Shown: positions 1 to 11,839 of the stretch, piece by piece
Position numbering within the stretch: position 1 is the stretch's first letter
How the letters are laid out: every line of letters begins with the position of its first letter
Origin: Triticum aestivum
Lineage: Eukaryota; Streptophyta; Magnoliopsida; Poales; Poaceae
Assembly: GCF_018294505.1 (NCBI RefSeq)
Contig: NC_057807.1
Span: forward strand, 271,665,369-271,729,368
Direction: 5' to 3'
Length of the DNA stretch: 64,000 nucleotides
The notes under the pieces: model-generated
The model's database searches: none
What the model was told of the DNA's origin: nothing
The model's input: only the letters and a program-made list of their open reading frames with translations
Translations under genes and position numbers: made by a program

Positions 1-997
1 CGTCATCACCAACGATCCTCTCATCGAGAGGGGGTCAATATCCATCAACATCTTCACCATCACCATCTCCTCTCAAACCCTAGTTCATCTCTTGTATGCG
101 ATCTTTGTCTCAAACCTCAGATTGGTACATGTGGCTTGCTAGTAGTGTTGATTACTCCTTGTAGTTGATGCTAGTTGGTTTATCCGGTGGAAGATTATAT
201 TTTCAGATCCTTAATGATAATTAATACTCCTCTGATTATGAACAAAATATGTTTGTGAGTAGTTACGTTTGTTCCTGAGGACATGGGAGAAGTCTTGTTA
301 TAATTAATCATGTGAATTTGGTATTCGTTCGATATTTTGGTGAGATGTATGTTATCTTTCCTTTAGTGGTGTTCTGTGAATGTCGACTAGATGACACTTC
401 ACCATGATTTGGGCCTAGGGGAAGGCATTGGGAAGTAATAAGTAGATGATGGGTTGCTAGAGTGACAGAAGCTTAAACCCTAGTTTATGCGTTGCTTCGT
501 AAGGGGCTGATTTGGATCCATATGTTTCATGCTATGGTTAGATTTATCTTAATTCTTCTTTCGTAGTTGCAGATGCTTGCGAGAGGGGTTAATCATAAGT
601 GGGAGGCTTGTCCAAGGAAGGGCAGCACCCAAGCACCGGTCACCCACATATCAAATTATCAAACTAACGAACGCGAATCATATGAGCATGATGAAAACTA
701 ACTTGACAACAATTCCCATGTGTCTTCGGGAGCGCTTTGCATTATATAAGAGTTCGTCCAGGCTTGTCCTTTGCTACAAAAAGGATTGGGACACCTTGCT
801 GCACCTTGTTTACTTTTGTTACTTGTTACCCGTTATGAATTATCTCATCATACAATTACCTGTCACCGATAATTTTAGTGCTTGCAGAGAATACCTTGCT
901 AAAAAACCACTTGTCATTTCCTCCTGCTCCTTGTTGGGTTTGACACTCTTACTTATCAAAAGGACTACGATAGATCCCCGATACTTGTGGGTCGTCA
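1..997 (+). repeat. 5' LTR of the Athila element (last ~1.0 kb)
   Basis: Matches 8617-9616 along its whole length, so the first ~500 bp of this LTR lie outside the window. It ends in gtcgtca, with the canonical CA, immediately before a primer binding site. Reading frames inside it (for example 577-1044) run across the LTR end and are not gene-like. Confidence 0.92.
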
Positions 998-1008
998 AGA
1001 CTCTTTTC

Positions 1009-1026
1009 TGGCACCGTTTTCGGGGA
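1009..1026 (+). other. Primer binding site, tRNA-Asp type
   Basis: The 18 bases match the complement of the plant tRNA-Asp 3' end used by Athila-like elements (TGGCGCCGTTGCCGGGGA) with mismatches at three positions. It lies 11 bp after the LTR end. Confidence 0.75.
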
Positions 1027-1216
1027 GTGAAGCACCTTTGGTAAGGGTAATTTGGTAAGGAAAATAGTGTGCTGAAATTTACTGTCACTTGTTACTATGA
1101 AAAATAATCCTTTGAGGGGCTTGTTTGGGGTATCTTCACCTTGACCGGAAGAGCAAAGAGTTGGTCCTCAACCTACTGCACCTACTGAAAATATTTATTA
1201 TGAAATTCCTTCGGGT

Positions 1217-2240
1217 ATGATAGAGAAACTGCTAGCTAATCCTTATGGAGGAGATGGAACATTACATCCTGATGTGCACCTAATCTATGTGGATGAAGTT
1301 TGTGGATTATTTAAGCTTGCAGGTATGCCCAAGGATGTGGTCAAGAAGAAGGTCTTCCCTTTATATTTGAAAGGAAAGGCATTGACATGGTATAGGCTAT
1401 GTGATGATATTGGATCATGGAACTACAACCGATTGAAATTGGAATTTCATCAGAAGTTTTATCCTATGCATCTGGTTCATCGTGATCGGAATTATATATA
1501 TATATATAATTTTTGGCCTCGTGAAGGAGAAAGTATCGCTCAAACTTGGGGAGGATTAAGACAGTGTTATATTCTTGCCCCAATCATCAGCTCTCAAGAG
1601 AAAGTATTATTCAAAAATTTATGCTCGGCTTTCTCATAATGATCGATCCATGCTCGATACTCCTTGTACTGGTTCTTTTATGAAGAAGGATATTGAATTC
1701 AAATGGGATTTATTGGAAAGAATTAAACGCAACTCTGAAGATTGGGACCTCGACGAAGGTAAGGAGTCAGGTATAAACCTTAAGTTTGATTGTGTTAAAT
1801 CTTCTATGGATACCGATGCTTTTCGTGATTTTAGCACTAAATATGGACTTGACTCTGAGATAGTAGCTTCTTTCTGTGAATCTTTTGCTACTCATGTTGA
1901 TCTCCCTAAGGAGAAGTGGTTTAAATATCATCCTCCCATTGAAGTTAAAGTAGTAGAACCTATTAAAGTTGAAGAGGAAATTATTACTTATAATGTTGAT
2001 CCTATTGTTCCTACTGCTTATATTGAGAAACCACCTTTTCCTGTTAGAATAAAGGATCATGCTAAAGCTTCAACTGTGGTTCGTAAGAGTTATACTAGAA
2101 CACCTACACCCCCTGAACAAATTAAAGTTGAACCTAGTATTGCTATGGTTAAAGATCTCTTGGTCGATAATATTGATGGGCATGTTATTTATTTCTGTGA
2201 TGAAGCTGCTAGAATTGCTAAACCTGATATGAAAGATAAA
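1217..2240 (+). pseudogene. gag: gag (capsid/nucleocapsid) of Athila element, frameshifted
   Basis: The first frame (1217-1639) carries the gag core with GKALTWYRLCDDIGSWN. Homology continues in another frame from about 1575 (ARLSHNDRSMLD, GSFMKKDIEFKWDLLERI) into the protease, so indels near 1560-1640 broke the frame. A (TA)n expansion at about 1495-1510 adds two residues in frame. Gag would package element RNA into cytoplasmic particles. No zinc knuckle is visible. The start is uncertain because homology begins at once at residue 2. Confidence 0.85.
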
Positions 2241-2666
2241 CATAGACCTATTGTTGGCATGCCTGTTGTTTCCGTTAAAATAGGAGATCATTGTTATCAT
2301 GGCTTATGTGATTTGGGTGCTAGTGTGAGTGCAATTCCTTATACCTTGTACCGAGAAATTATGAATGATATTGCACCTGCTGAGATAGAAGACATTGATG
2401 TTACTATTAAGCTTGCCAATAGAGATACTATTTCACCAATTGGGATTGTTAGAGATGTTGAAGTCTTGTGTGGGAAGATAAAATATCCTACTGATTTTCT
2501 TGTTCTTGCTTCCCCACAAGATAAATTTTGTCCCATTATATTTGGTAGACCCTTCTTGAATACTGTTAATGCTAAGATAGACTGCGAGAAAGATATTGTT
2601 ACTATTGGTTTAGGGGATATGTCTCATGATTTTAATTTCTCTAAATTTCGTATACAACCCCCATGA
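2241..2666 (+). pseudogene. pr: Aspartic protease domain of Athila pol
   Basis: The domain reads GMPVVSVKIG then CDLGASVSAIP, with the retroviral-type aspartate, and ends near CPIIFGRPFLNTVNAKIDC. The usual D-S/T/M-G triad is D-L-G here. The frame is continuous with the gag C-terminus and stops at 2664-2666 because of an extra base in a C run; the +1 frame continues into RT from about 2650. The protease would cleave the Gag-Pol polyprotein. Confidence 0.82.
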
Positions 2667-3698
2667 TAAAGAATTGCCTAGTAAGGATGAGACTATTGGT
2701 CTTGCTTCTATTGCTGTGCCTCATACTAATCCTTTAGAACTATATTTGCTAGACCATAAAAATGATATGTTTATGAATAGAAGGGAAATAGATGAAATAT
2801 TCTTCAATCAAGGGCCTATTTTGAAACACAACTTGCATGTTGAAATCCTTGGGGATCCCCCTCCACCCAAGGGTGATCCCGTGTTTGAGCTTAAACAATT
2901 ACCTCATAATTTGAAATATGCTTATCTTGATGAAAATAAGATATATCATGTTATTATTAGTGCTAACCATTCAGAAATTGAAGAAAATAAATTATTGAAA
3001 ACTCTGAAGAAGCACCGTGCTGCTATTGGATATACTATTGATGATCTTAAGGGCATTAGTCCCACTCTATGTCAGCACAAAATTAATTTGGAGAATGATG
3101 CTAAACCAGTTGTTGATCACCAACAAAGGTTAAATCCTAAGATGAAAGAAGTGGTAAGAAATGAAATACTAAAGCTTCTGGAAGCAGGTATAATTTATCC
3201 TATTGCTGATAGTAAATGGGTAAGTCCTGTTCATTGTGTCCCTAAGAAGCGAGGTATTACTGTTGTTCCTAATGATAAGAATGAATTGATTCGACAAAGA
3301 ATTGCTACAGGTTATAGAATGGTAATTGATTTTCACAAATTGAATAAAGCTACTAGAAAAGATCATTACCCTCTACCTTTTATTGATCAAATGCTAGAAA
3401 GACTATCCAAACACACACATTTTTTGCTTTCTAGATGGTTATTCTGGTTTTTCTCAAATACCTGTGTCAAAAGATGATCAAGAGAAGACCACTTTTACTT
3501 GCCCTTTCAGTACCTTTGCTTATAGACGTATGCGTTTTTGTTTATGCAATGCACCTGCTACCTTTCAAAGATGTATGGCTGCTATATTCTCTGATTTTTG
3601 TGAAAAGGTTGTTGAGGTTTTCATGGATGATCTTCTCCGTTTACGGTACTTCTTTTGATGATTGCTTAAGCAACCTTGATCGAGTTTTGCAGAGATGA
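2626..3698 (+). pseudogene. rt: Reverse transcriptase of Athila pol, several frameshifts
   Basis: RT homology starts with the linker (DPPPPKGDPVFELK) and continues through LNPKMKEVVRNEILKLLEAG, VSPVHCVPKK and YRMVIDFHKLNKAT. Around 3420-3480 the frame changes (GYSGFSQ region). The frame 3464-3658 holds TFTCPFSTFAYRRMRF and the active-site FMDD, then shifts again just after it, where a third frame continues with VYGTSFDDC. At least three frameshifts within 300 bp make the enzyme non-functional. RT would copy element RNA to DNA from the tRNA primer. Confidence 0.85.
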
Positions 3699-4752
3699 AG
3701 AAACTAATCTTGTCTTGAATTGGGAGAAGTGCCACTTTATGGTTAATGAAGGTATTGTCTTGGGGCATAAAATTTCTGAAAGAGGTATTGAAGTTGATAA
3801 AGCTAAAGTAGATGCTATTGAAAAAATGACGTGTCCTACAGATATCAAAGGTATAAGAAGTTTCCTTGGTCATGCTGGTTTCTATAGGAGGTTTATTAAA
3901 GACTTCTCTAAAATTTCTAGGCCTCTCACTAATCTCTTGCAAAAAGATGTTACTTTTGTTTTTGATGATGATTGTGTAGAAGCATTTGAAATACTTAAGA
4001 AAGCCTTGATTTCTGCACCTATTGTTCAGCCACCTGATTGGAATTTACCCTTTGAAATTATGTGTGATGCTAGTGATTATGCTGTTGGTGTTGTTCTAGG
4101 ACAAAGAGTTGATAAGAAATTGAATGTTATTCATTATGCTAGTAAAACTCTAGACAGTGCCGAGAGAAATTATGCTACTACTGAAAAAGAATTTTTAGCA
4201 GTTGTATTTGCTTGTGATAAGTTCAGATCTTATATTGTTGATTCCAAAGTAACTGTTCACACTGATCATGCTGCTATTAAATATCTTATGGAAAAGAAAG
4301 ATGCTAAACCTAGACTTATTAGATGGGTTCTCTTGCTACAAGAATTTGACTTGCATATTGTTGATAGAAAGGGAGCTGAGAACCCCGTTGCAGACAACTT
4401 TTCTAGGTTAGAAAATGTTCTTGATGACCCAGTGCCTATTGATGATAGATTTCCTGATGAACAATTAAATGTCATAAATGCTTCTTGTAATGCTCCATGG
4501 TATGCTGATTATGCTATTTACATTGTTGCTAAATTTTTACCACCTAGTTTCACATACCAGCAAAATAAAAAGTTTTCCTATGATTTAAGATATTACTTTT
4601 GGGATGACCCACACCTTTATAAAGAAGGAGTAGATGGTGTTATTAGACGTTATGTACCTGAGCATGAACAGGGACAAATCCTATGCAAGTGCCACTCCAA
4701 GTATTACGGAGAACACCACGCTGGAGATAGAATTGCACACAAGGAATTGTAA
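3676..4752 (+). pseudogene. rh: RT thumb and RNase H of Athila pol
   Basis: One 358-codon frame covers the RT thumb ([18 protein letters not shown]), the connection, and an RNase H with CDASDYAVG, the [14 protein letters not shown] glutamate, [10 protein letters not shown] and VADNFSRL, so the acidic residues are visible. It runs on toward the integrase zinc region ([14 protein letters not shown]) and ends at a stop where KEL is followed by a shifted frame. RNase H degrades the RNA strand during reverse transcription. Confidence 0.87.
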
Positions 4753-5834
4753 TATGTTTTTTATTAGCCTACTCTCTTCAAGGATGCTCGTAAGTTTGTC
4801 TTGTCTTGTGATGAATGCCAAAGAATTGGCAATATTAGTAGATGTCAGGAAGTGCCTATGAATTATTCACTTGTTATTGAACCATTTGATGTTTGGGGCT
4901 TTGATTATATGGGACCTTTTCCTTCTTCTAATGGGTATACACATATTTTAGTTGCTGTTGATTATGTTACTAAGTGGGTAGAAGCTATTCCAACTAGTAG
5001 TGTCGATCATAACACTTCTATTAAGATGCTTAAAGAAGTTATTTTTCTGAGGTTTGGAGTCCCTAAATATTTAATGACTAATGGTGGTTCACATTTTATT
5101 CATGGTGTTTTCCATAAAATGCTTGCTAAGTATGATGTTAACCATACAATCGCATCTCCTTATCATCCTCAGTCTAGTGGTCATGTAGAATTGAGCAACA
5201 GAGGGATTAAATTGATTTTGCAAAAGACTGTTAATAGATCTAGAAATAATTGGTCTAATAACTTGATGACGCATTATGGGCTTATAGAACTACTTATAGA
5301 AACCTTATGGGCATGTCTCCTTATAAAATGTTTTATGGAAAAGTGTGTCACTTACCTCTCGAACTAGAACATAAGGCATATTGGGCTATTAAAGAGCTCA
5401 ACTATGATTTCAAACTTGCCGGTGAGAAGAGGTTATTTGACATTATCTTGCTTGATAAATGGAGAACCCAAGCCTATGAGAATGCCAAGTTGTTTAAAGA
5501 AAAGGTTAAAAGATGGCATGACAAAAGTATACAAAAGCGTGAGTTTAATGTAGGTGATCATGTTTTGCTATACAACTCCTGTTTAAGTTTTTTTGCAGGA
5601 AAACTTCTCTCTAAATGGGAAGGGCCTTACATTACCGAGGAGGTTTATCGTTCCGGTGCCATCAAAATTAACAACGCCGAAGGCACAAATCCGAAGGTGG
5701 TAAACGGTCAAAGAATCAAACATTATATCACAGGTACTCCCATAAATGTTAAGACCAATATAATCGACACCGTAACATCGGAGGAGTACATAAGGGACAC
5801 TTTCCAGAATGTTTCATACTCCGAGAAGGAATAG
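4753..5834 (+). pseudogene. int: Integrase of Athila pol, frameshifted, altered catalytic Asp
   Basis: The zinc region (SCDECQRIGNIS) is followed by the core with the first Asp in WGFDYMGPF. The second catalytic Asp position reads MTNGGSHF, so Asp is replaced by Asn, and the Glu is in GHVELSNRG. A frameshift near 5275-5310 moves homology to the frame 5307-5834 (MGMSPYKMFYGKVCHLPLELEHKAYWA), with the C-terminal beta region FAGKLLSKWEGPYITEEVYRSGAIKI. No chromodomain is present, as expected for Athila. The end is taken at the TAG after SYSEKE. Confidence 0.87.
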
Positions 5835-6166
5835 GTATGTGGTACGGTAAGTAAACCGACTCCAAAACTGTTCTAATAGCAATTTTTCTCTGTTTTGGAA
5901 TATTAAAAAAATTAGGAAAATTAAAAGTAGTCTGAAAGAGACACGAGGCGTCCACAAGGGTGGAGGGCGCGCCCTACCCCCTGGGCGTGCCCCTCGACCT
6001 TGTGGCCACCTCGTGCCCTCCGTACTCTGTTTTCTTGCACAATACTTCTTTTGGTCGGTAAAAGTTCATTATATAATCTCCCGAAGGTTTTGACCACCGT
6101 ACCATGGCAAAATCTCCTGTTTTCGTGTTGAGCTATTTTCTGCTAGAGTTTTCAAGGCCAGACATC
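5835..6166 (+). other. Spacer between pol and accessory ORF
   Basis: I see no convincing gene. It holds a GC-rich stretch near 5940-6010 resembling the 'gggcgcgccc' leader-like blocks common in Triticeae LTRs. Confidence 0.5.
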
Positions 6167-6544
6167 ATGTCGCCCCCCTCCTCCAACAAGGCGAGCGATG
6201 ATGCTTGGCTAATGAAGATAGAGATGAAGAAATAAGAACTTGGGGGAATCAACGAAGGTGATAAGATCAAGAAGGTCGCGGAAGATCAAGTTCCGGTAGC
6301 AGAAGAAGAAGACATCCTTCAACCTTACTACAATCAGCTTACCCCTACGAAAATTGAAGCTTTCAAGATTATTGAACTAGTTCATGTGCAAAATAAATAT
6401 CTCACTCGTGAAAATATTCTGTTGCAAGAGCACATCACCACACTCAAGGGCATTATTCGTAAACTGGAGCATCTCCTATGCTCGATGTGTGGCACTACTT
6501 CATCAATAACTCCATCATCACCACCCCCGAATAAAGAGACATAA
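6167..6544 (+). pseudogene. Accessory coiled-coil ORF downstream of pol (one in-frame stop)
   Basis: A 126-codon frame from ATG (MSPPSSNKASDDAWLMKIEM) to TAA is broken only by one TAA after MKK (codon 23). The product is charged and helical-looking: EELVHVQNKY/LLQEHITTL-type heptads after residue ~70, then a Ser/Pro/Lys tail (SPPPNKET). It has no signal peptide or membrane segment. It sits where Athila elements can carry an env-like gene, but nothing here looks like an envelope protein. Preservation of the frame beyond the stop suggests it was once translated. Function unknown. Confidence 0.6.
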
Positions 6545-8099
6545 ATACATGGGTATGGGCACTCCCCTTGGCAACTGCCAAGCTTGGGGCAGATGCCACG
6601 GTATCGTATCACCATCACATCTTTATCTTTATCGTTTTTCTTAGTTCAATCCTTTTGGTTATATCTTGATCTAGTAGAATAAAGTTTTTAGTATGATCTA
6701 GCTTTGAGTTTTGTTTTGATCTCTATTTATGTAATCAGGTCTGTGAGTTATATATAATAAAGAGTAGTTTTGAGTTCAGGGTTTTGCTTTCTTGCTATGA
6801 TCTTGAGGGAATTAAATAAAAGAAAGAATAAAAATAAATAAAAAGATCATATATTGATCTTATGGAGAGTAATGACTTCACATATAAGGAGTGTGATGAA
6901 TAAAAGTTGTTGAGAGTTGACAAACATAGTTTTGGTCATGTTGCAATTAATAGGTAGTAATAAAGAAAGAGAGGCTTCACATGTAAATATACTAACTTGG
7001 ACATCTTTTGTAATTGTGAGCACTCATTAAAATATGACATGCTAAAGGTTGATGTTGGACAAGGAAGACAACATAATGAGTTATGTTTGCTTATATCTGA
7101 ATAGAAGTTATATTGTCATGGATCATCCAACATGTTGAGCTTGCCTTTCCCTCTCATGCTAGCCAAATTCTTTGCACCAAGTAGAAATACTACTTGTGCT
7201 TCCAAACATCCCTTAAACCAGTTTTGCCATGAGAGTCCACCATACCTACCTATGGATTGAGTAAGATCCTTCAAGTAAGTTGTCATCGGTGCAAGCAATA
7301 AAAATTGCTCTCTAAATATGTATGATCTATTAGTGTGAAGAAAATAAGCTTTATACGAACTTGTGATATGGAAGAAATAAAAGCGACGGACTGCATAATA
7401 AAGGTCCTTATCACAAGCGGCAATATAAAGTAACGTTCTTTTGCATTAAGATTTTGTGCATCCAACCATAAAAGTGCATGACAACATCTGCTTCCCTCTG
7501 CGAAGGGCCTATCTTTTACTTTTATCTTCTACCCTATTACAAGAGTCATGGTGATCACCACCTTTCCTTTTTACACTTTTTCCTTTGGCAAGCACTATGT
7601 GTTGGAGAGATCTGGATATATATATACATATCCACTCGGATGTAGGTTATCATAAAGTATTATTGTTGACATTACCCTTGAGGTAAAAAGTTGGGAGGCG
7701 AAACTATAAGCCCCTATCTTTCTCTGTGTTTGATTGAAACTTTGTACCCATAAGTATCACGTGAGTGTTAGCAATTGTGAAAGATTAAATGATAGTTGAG
7801 TATGTGGACTTGCCGAAAAGCTCTTGAATTGACTCTTTCCGATGTTATGATAAATTGCAATTGCTTCAATGACTGAGATCATAGTTTGTTAGTTTTCAAT
7901 GAAGTTTCTGATCCGTACTTTACCTTATGAGAGAATTGTTACTTTAGCATAAGAAATTATATGACAATATATGTTGTTGTTCTAAATATGCTCATGATGC
8001 CCTCATGTCCGTATTTTATTGTATCGACACCTCTATCTCTAAACATGTGGACATATTTTCCGATTTTGGCTTTCGCTTGAGGACAAGCGAGGTCTAACC
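6545..8099 (+). other. 3' non-coding region of Athila element, shared with the 28-35 kb element
   Basis: No gene-like frame is visible. From about 6850 the sequence parallels 32480-33740 of the unrelated-LTR non-autonomous element, including 'tgccatgagagtccacca', 'acctacctatggattgag', 'gtaagttgtcatcggtgcaa' and 'gcaataaaaattgctctc'. The block contains a splice-donor-like cttcaagtaagt at about 7268-7279. Confidence 0.7.
6564..6589 (+). other. Hairpin with a polypurine-tract-like motif
   Basis: ttggc and gccaa form a stem around aact, and the flanking cccc/gggg can extend it. The right side reads aagcttgggg, the same core as the polypurine tracts of related elements. It lies 20 bp after the accessory ORF. 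Confidence 0.5.
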
Positions 8100-8109
8100 T
8101 TGGGGGAGC
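8100..8109 (+). other. Polypurine tract of Athila element
   Basis: ttgggggagc directly precedes the 3' LTR and would prime plus-strand DNA synthesis. Confidence 0.8.
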
Positions 8110-9616
8110 TGATACGTCCATTTTGCATCAATCTTTTATATTGATATTTATAGCATTATGGGCTGTTATTACACATTATATCACAATACTTATGCCTTTT
8201 CTCTCTTATTTTATAAGGTTTACATGAAGAGGGAGAATGCCGGCAGCTGGAATTCTCGACTGGAAAAGGAGCAAATATTAGAGACCTATTCTGCACAACT
8301 CCAACAGTCCTGAAACTTCACGGAGAATATTTTTGGAATATATAAAAAATAATGGGTGATGAAAGCACCAGAGGGGGGCCACCAGCCAGCCACAATGGTG
8401 GAGGGCGTGCCCCCCATCCTTGTGGGGCCCCTACCAGGCCTCCGATGCCCATCTTCTGCTATATGGTGTCTTTTGACCTGGAAAAAAAATAAGAAGGAAG
8501 CTTTAGGGATGAAGCGCCGCCGTCTCGAGGCGGAACTTGGGCAGAACCAATCTAGGGCTCCGGTGGAGCTGTTCTGCCGGGGAAACATCCCTCCGGGAGG
8601 GGGAAATCGAAGCCATCATCATCACCAACGATCCTCTCATCAAGAGGGGGTCAATCTCCATCAACATCTTCACTAGCACCATCTCCTCTCAAACCCTAGT
8701 TCATCTCTTGTCTTTGATCTTTGTCTCAAACCTCAGATTGGTACCTGTGGGTTGCTAGTAGTGTTGATTACTCCTTGTAGTTGATGCTAGTTGGATTATC
8801 CGGTGGAAGATTATTTTTTCAGATCCTTAATGATAATTAATACTCCTCTGATTATGAACAAAAATATGTTTTGTGAGTAGTTACATTTGTTCCTGAGGAC
8901 ATGGGAGAAGTCTTGTTATAAGTAATCATGTGAATTTGGTATTCGTTCGATTTTCTGATGAGATGTATGTTGTCTTTCCTCTAGCGGTGTTATGTGAACA
9001 TCGACTACATGACACTTCACCATGATTTGGGCCTAGGGGAAGGCAATGGAAAGTAATAAGTAGATGATGGGTTGCTAGAGTGACTTAAGCTTAAACCCTA
9101 GTTTATGCGTTGCTTCGTAAGGGGCTGATTTGGATCCATATGTTTCATGATATGGTTAGATTTATCTTAATTCTTCTTTTGTAGTTGCCGATGCTTGCGA
9201 GAGGGGTTAATCATAAGTGGGAGGCTTGTCCAAGGAAGGGCAGCAACCAAGCACCGGTCCACCCACATATCAAATTATAAAAGTAACAAATGTGAATCAT
9301 GTGAGCATGATGAAAACTAACTTGACAACAATTCCCATGTGTTCTCGGGAGAGCTTTGCATTATATAAGAGTTCGTCCAGGCTTGTCCTTTGCTACAAAA
9401 AGGATTGGGACACCTTGCTGCACCTTGTTTACTTCCTTTACTTGTTACCCGGTATGAATTATCTCATCATACAACTATCTGTCACCGATAATTTCAGTGC
9501 TTGCAGAGAATGCCTTGCTGAAAAACCACCTGTCATTTCCTTCAGCTCCTCGTTGGGTTCGACACTCTTACTTCTCGAAAGGACTACGATAGATCCCCTA
9601 TAGTTGTGGGTCATTA
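8110..9616 (+). repeat. 3' LTR of the Athila element
   Basis: A 1507-bp LTR starting tgatacgtcc. The end is gtcatta where the 5' copy has gtcgtca, so the terminal CA has become TA. A TATA-like tatataaaaa lies at 8339-8348. The small frames inside (8356-8676, 9217-9603) have no homology or signal that makes them genes. Confidence 0.9.
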
Positions 9617-10269
9617 GCACTTCCCCCTTTCCTTCCCTTAGGTCCTGCTTTCCAAAGAAGGGGCGCACCAGGGGATGATATGTTCCCCCTTTGGCCCATT
9701 AGGCCCGTATCTTTGCCGGGGGTGCCCGAAACTCCTTTTCGGTGACCCGATAAGTACCTAGTACCCTCTGAAACACTTTCGGTGTCCGAATACCATCCTG
9801 CTATATATCAATCTTTACCTCTCGACCATTTTGAGACTCCTCGTCATGTTTGTGATCTCACCCGGGACTCCGAACAACATTTGGTCACCAAATCACATAA
9901 CTCATACAATACTATATCGTCAACGAACGTTAAGTGTGCGGACCCTACGGGTTCAAGAACTATGTAGACATGACCAAGACACCTCTCTAACCAATAACCA
10001 ATAGTGGAACCTGGATGCCAATATTGGCTCCTACATATTCTACAAAGATCTTTATCGATCGAACCGTTATGACAACATACATAATTCCCTTTGTCCATTG
10101 GTATGTTACTTGCCCGAGATTCGATCATCGGTATCTATATACCTAGTTCAATCTCGTTACCGACAAGTCTCTTTACTCGTTTCGTAATACATCACCTCGT
10201 GGCTAACTCCTTAGTCATTTGCTTGCAAGCTAATGATGTTTATTACCAAGAGGTCCCAGAGATACCTCT
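9617..10269 (-). repeat. Angela/BARE-type copia LTR fragment
   Basis: Reads parallel to about 22400-22975 of the complete Angela LTR in the same orientation (shared 'cgaccattt', 'tgtagacatgaccaagaca', 'tcctacatattctac', 'tctttactcgtt'). It is bounded by the Athila 3' LTR on the left and the Fatima-like LTR on the right, so it looks like the older target of both insertions. The rest of this LTR is not in the window. Confidence 0.8.
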
Positions 10270-11839
10270 TGCTACTTCTCAAGCTTGCGTTGGTTTTTCC
10301 CTTGAAGAGGAAAGGGTGATGCAGCAAGTAGAGATAAGTATTTCCCTCAGTTAGAGAACTAAGGTATCAATCCAGTAGGAGACAAGACACAAATCAGCTA
10401 ATACCTGCACAAACAATCAAACAACTTGCACCCAACTCGATAAAGGGGTTGTCAATCCCTTCACGGTTACTTGCAGAAGTGAGATCTGATAGAGATAGTT
10501 GAAAATAAACAAATGGTAAAGTAAATATTTTTGGTATTTTTGGTTTATAGATTGGAAAGTAAAAGATTGCAAAATAGTAGATTGGATACTAATATGACGG
10601 AAAATAGACCCGGGGGGCATAGGTTACACTAGAGGCTTCTGTCATAATAGCAAATAATACGGTGGGTGAACGAATTACTATCGAGCAATTGATAGAAAAG
10701 CGCAAAGTTATGACGATATATAAGGCAATGATTATGAAATATAGGCATCACGATCATGTCAAGCAGACTGAAACTATTTTGCATCTACTACTAATCTACT
10801 ATTACTTCACACATCGACCGACTCCTGCTTGCACCTAGAGTATTAAGTTCATGAAGAACAGAGTAACGCATTAAGTAAGATAACATGATGTAGCGGAATT
10901 AACTCAAGCAATATGATGAAAACCCCATCTTTTTATCCTTGATGGAAACAATACAATACGTGCCTTGCTGCCCCTACTGTCACTAGGAAAGGACACCACA
11001 AGATTGAACCCAAAGCTAAGCACTTCTCCCATTGCAAGAAAAATCAATCTAGTTGGCCAAACCAAATCGATAATTCAAAGAGAATTACAAAGATATCAAA
11101 TCATGCATATAAGAATTCAGAGAAGATTCAAATAATATTTGTCAATAAGCTGGTCATAAATCCACAATTCATCGGATCTCGACAAACACACCACAAAAGA
11201 ATATTACATCGGATAGATCTCCAAGAACATCGAGGAGAACATGGTATTGAGAATCAAAGAGAGAGAAGAAGCCATCTAGCTACTGGCTATGGACCCGTAG
11301 GTCTGTGCTAAACTACTCATGCTTCATCGGAAGGGCAATAGAGTTGATGTAGAAGCCCTCCATGATCGAATCCCCCTCCGGTCGGGTGCCGGAAAAGGCC
11401 CCTAGATGGGATCTCATGGGAACAGAAGGTTGCGGCGGTGGAAAAGTCTTTTCGTGGATGTTTCTAGTGGTTTGGGAATATATGTGAATATATAGGCGAA
11501 AGAATTAGGCCAGGAGAGTCACGGGGGGGGGGGGCCACAAGGCAGGGGGCACGCCCTCTACCCTTGTGGCCACCTCGTGGCTCTTCCGACTTCATCTCAA
11601 AGTCTCCTAGGTGTCTTCTGGTCCAAGAAAAATCATCGCGAAGGTTTTAATCCGTTTGGTATTCCTTTTCCACGAAGCTAAAAAACAAGGGAAAAACAGA
11701 AACTGGCACTGGGCTCTAGGTTAGTAGGTTAGTCCCAAAAATAATATTAAATAGCATATTAATGCATATAAAACATCGAAAACAGATAATATAATAACAT
11801 GGAACAATAAAAAATTATAGATACGTTGGAGACGTATCA
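10270..11839 (-). repeat. 3' LTR of Fatima-like element
   Basis: 1570 bp. On the minus strand it starts TGATACGTCTCC and ends in GAAGTAGCA. It contains a run of ten or more G at about 11524, a TATA-like tatata near 11500, and the 'cagtaggggcagcaaggc' segment typical of this LTR group. Confidence 0.85.

Larger units (their letters stand above)
1..9616 (+). mobile_element. Athila-lineage Ty3/gypsy retrotransposon (Sabrina/WHAM-like), 5' end outside window
   Basis: Order is partial 5' LTR, tRNA-Asp-type primer site, gag, protease, RT, RNase H, integrase, a short accessory ORF, a long 3' non-coding block, polypurine tract and 3' LTR. The RT/integrase wording (FMDD active site, WGFDYMGPF and GGSHF integrase motifs) and the tRNA-Asp primer site fit the Athila lineage of plant gypsy elements; the family name is from memory. 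gag-pol has at least five frameshifts, so the copy is dead. The two LTRs differ by roughly 5-6% by eye over the shared 1 kb, so the insertion is old. The 3' LTR abuts an Angela-type LTR fragment, probably the target; the second target-site copy lies left of the window. Confidence 0.9.

Noticed and set aside
577..1044. 155-codon frame at the end of the Athila 5' LTR, with a relative at 9217-9603
   Set aside because: It crosses the LTR end and primer site, and the similarity only reflects the two LTR copies.
7116..7298. Possible small conserved protein in the shared 3' block (also 32726-32908)
   Set aside because: The two copies are open in different frames with indels between, so there is no shared product.
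11520..11540. Long G run in the Fatima-like LTR (and C run at about 34069)
   Set aside because: Simple homopolymer variation, also liable to sequencing error.
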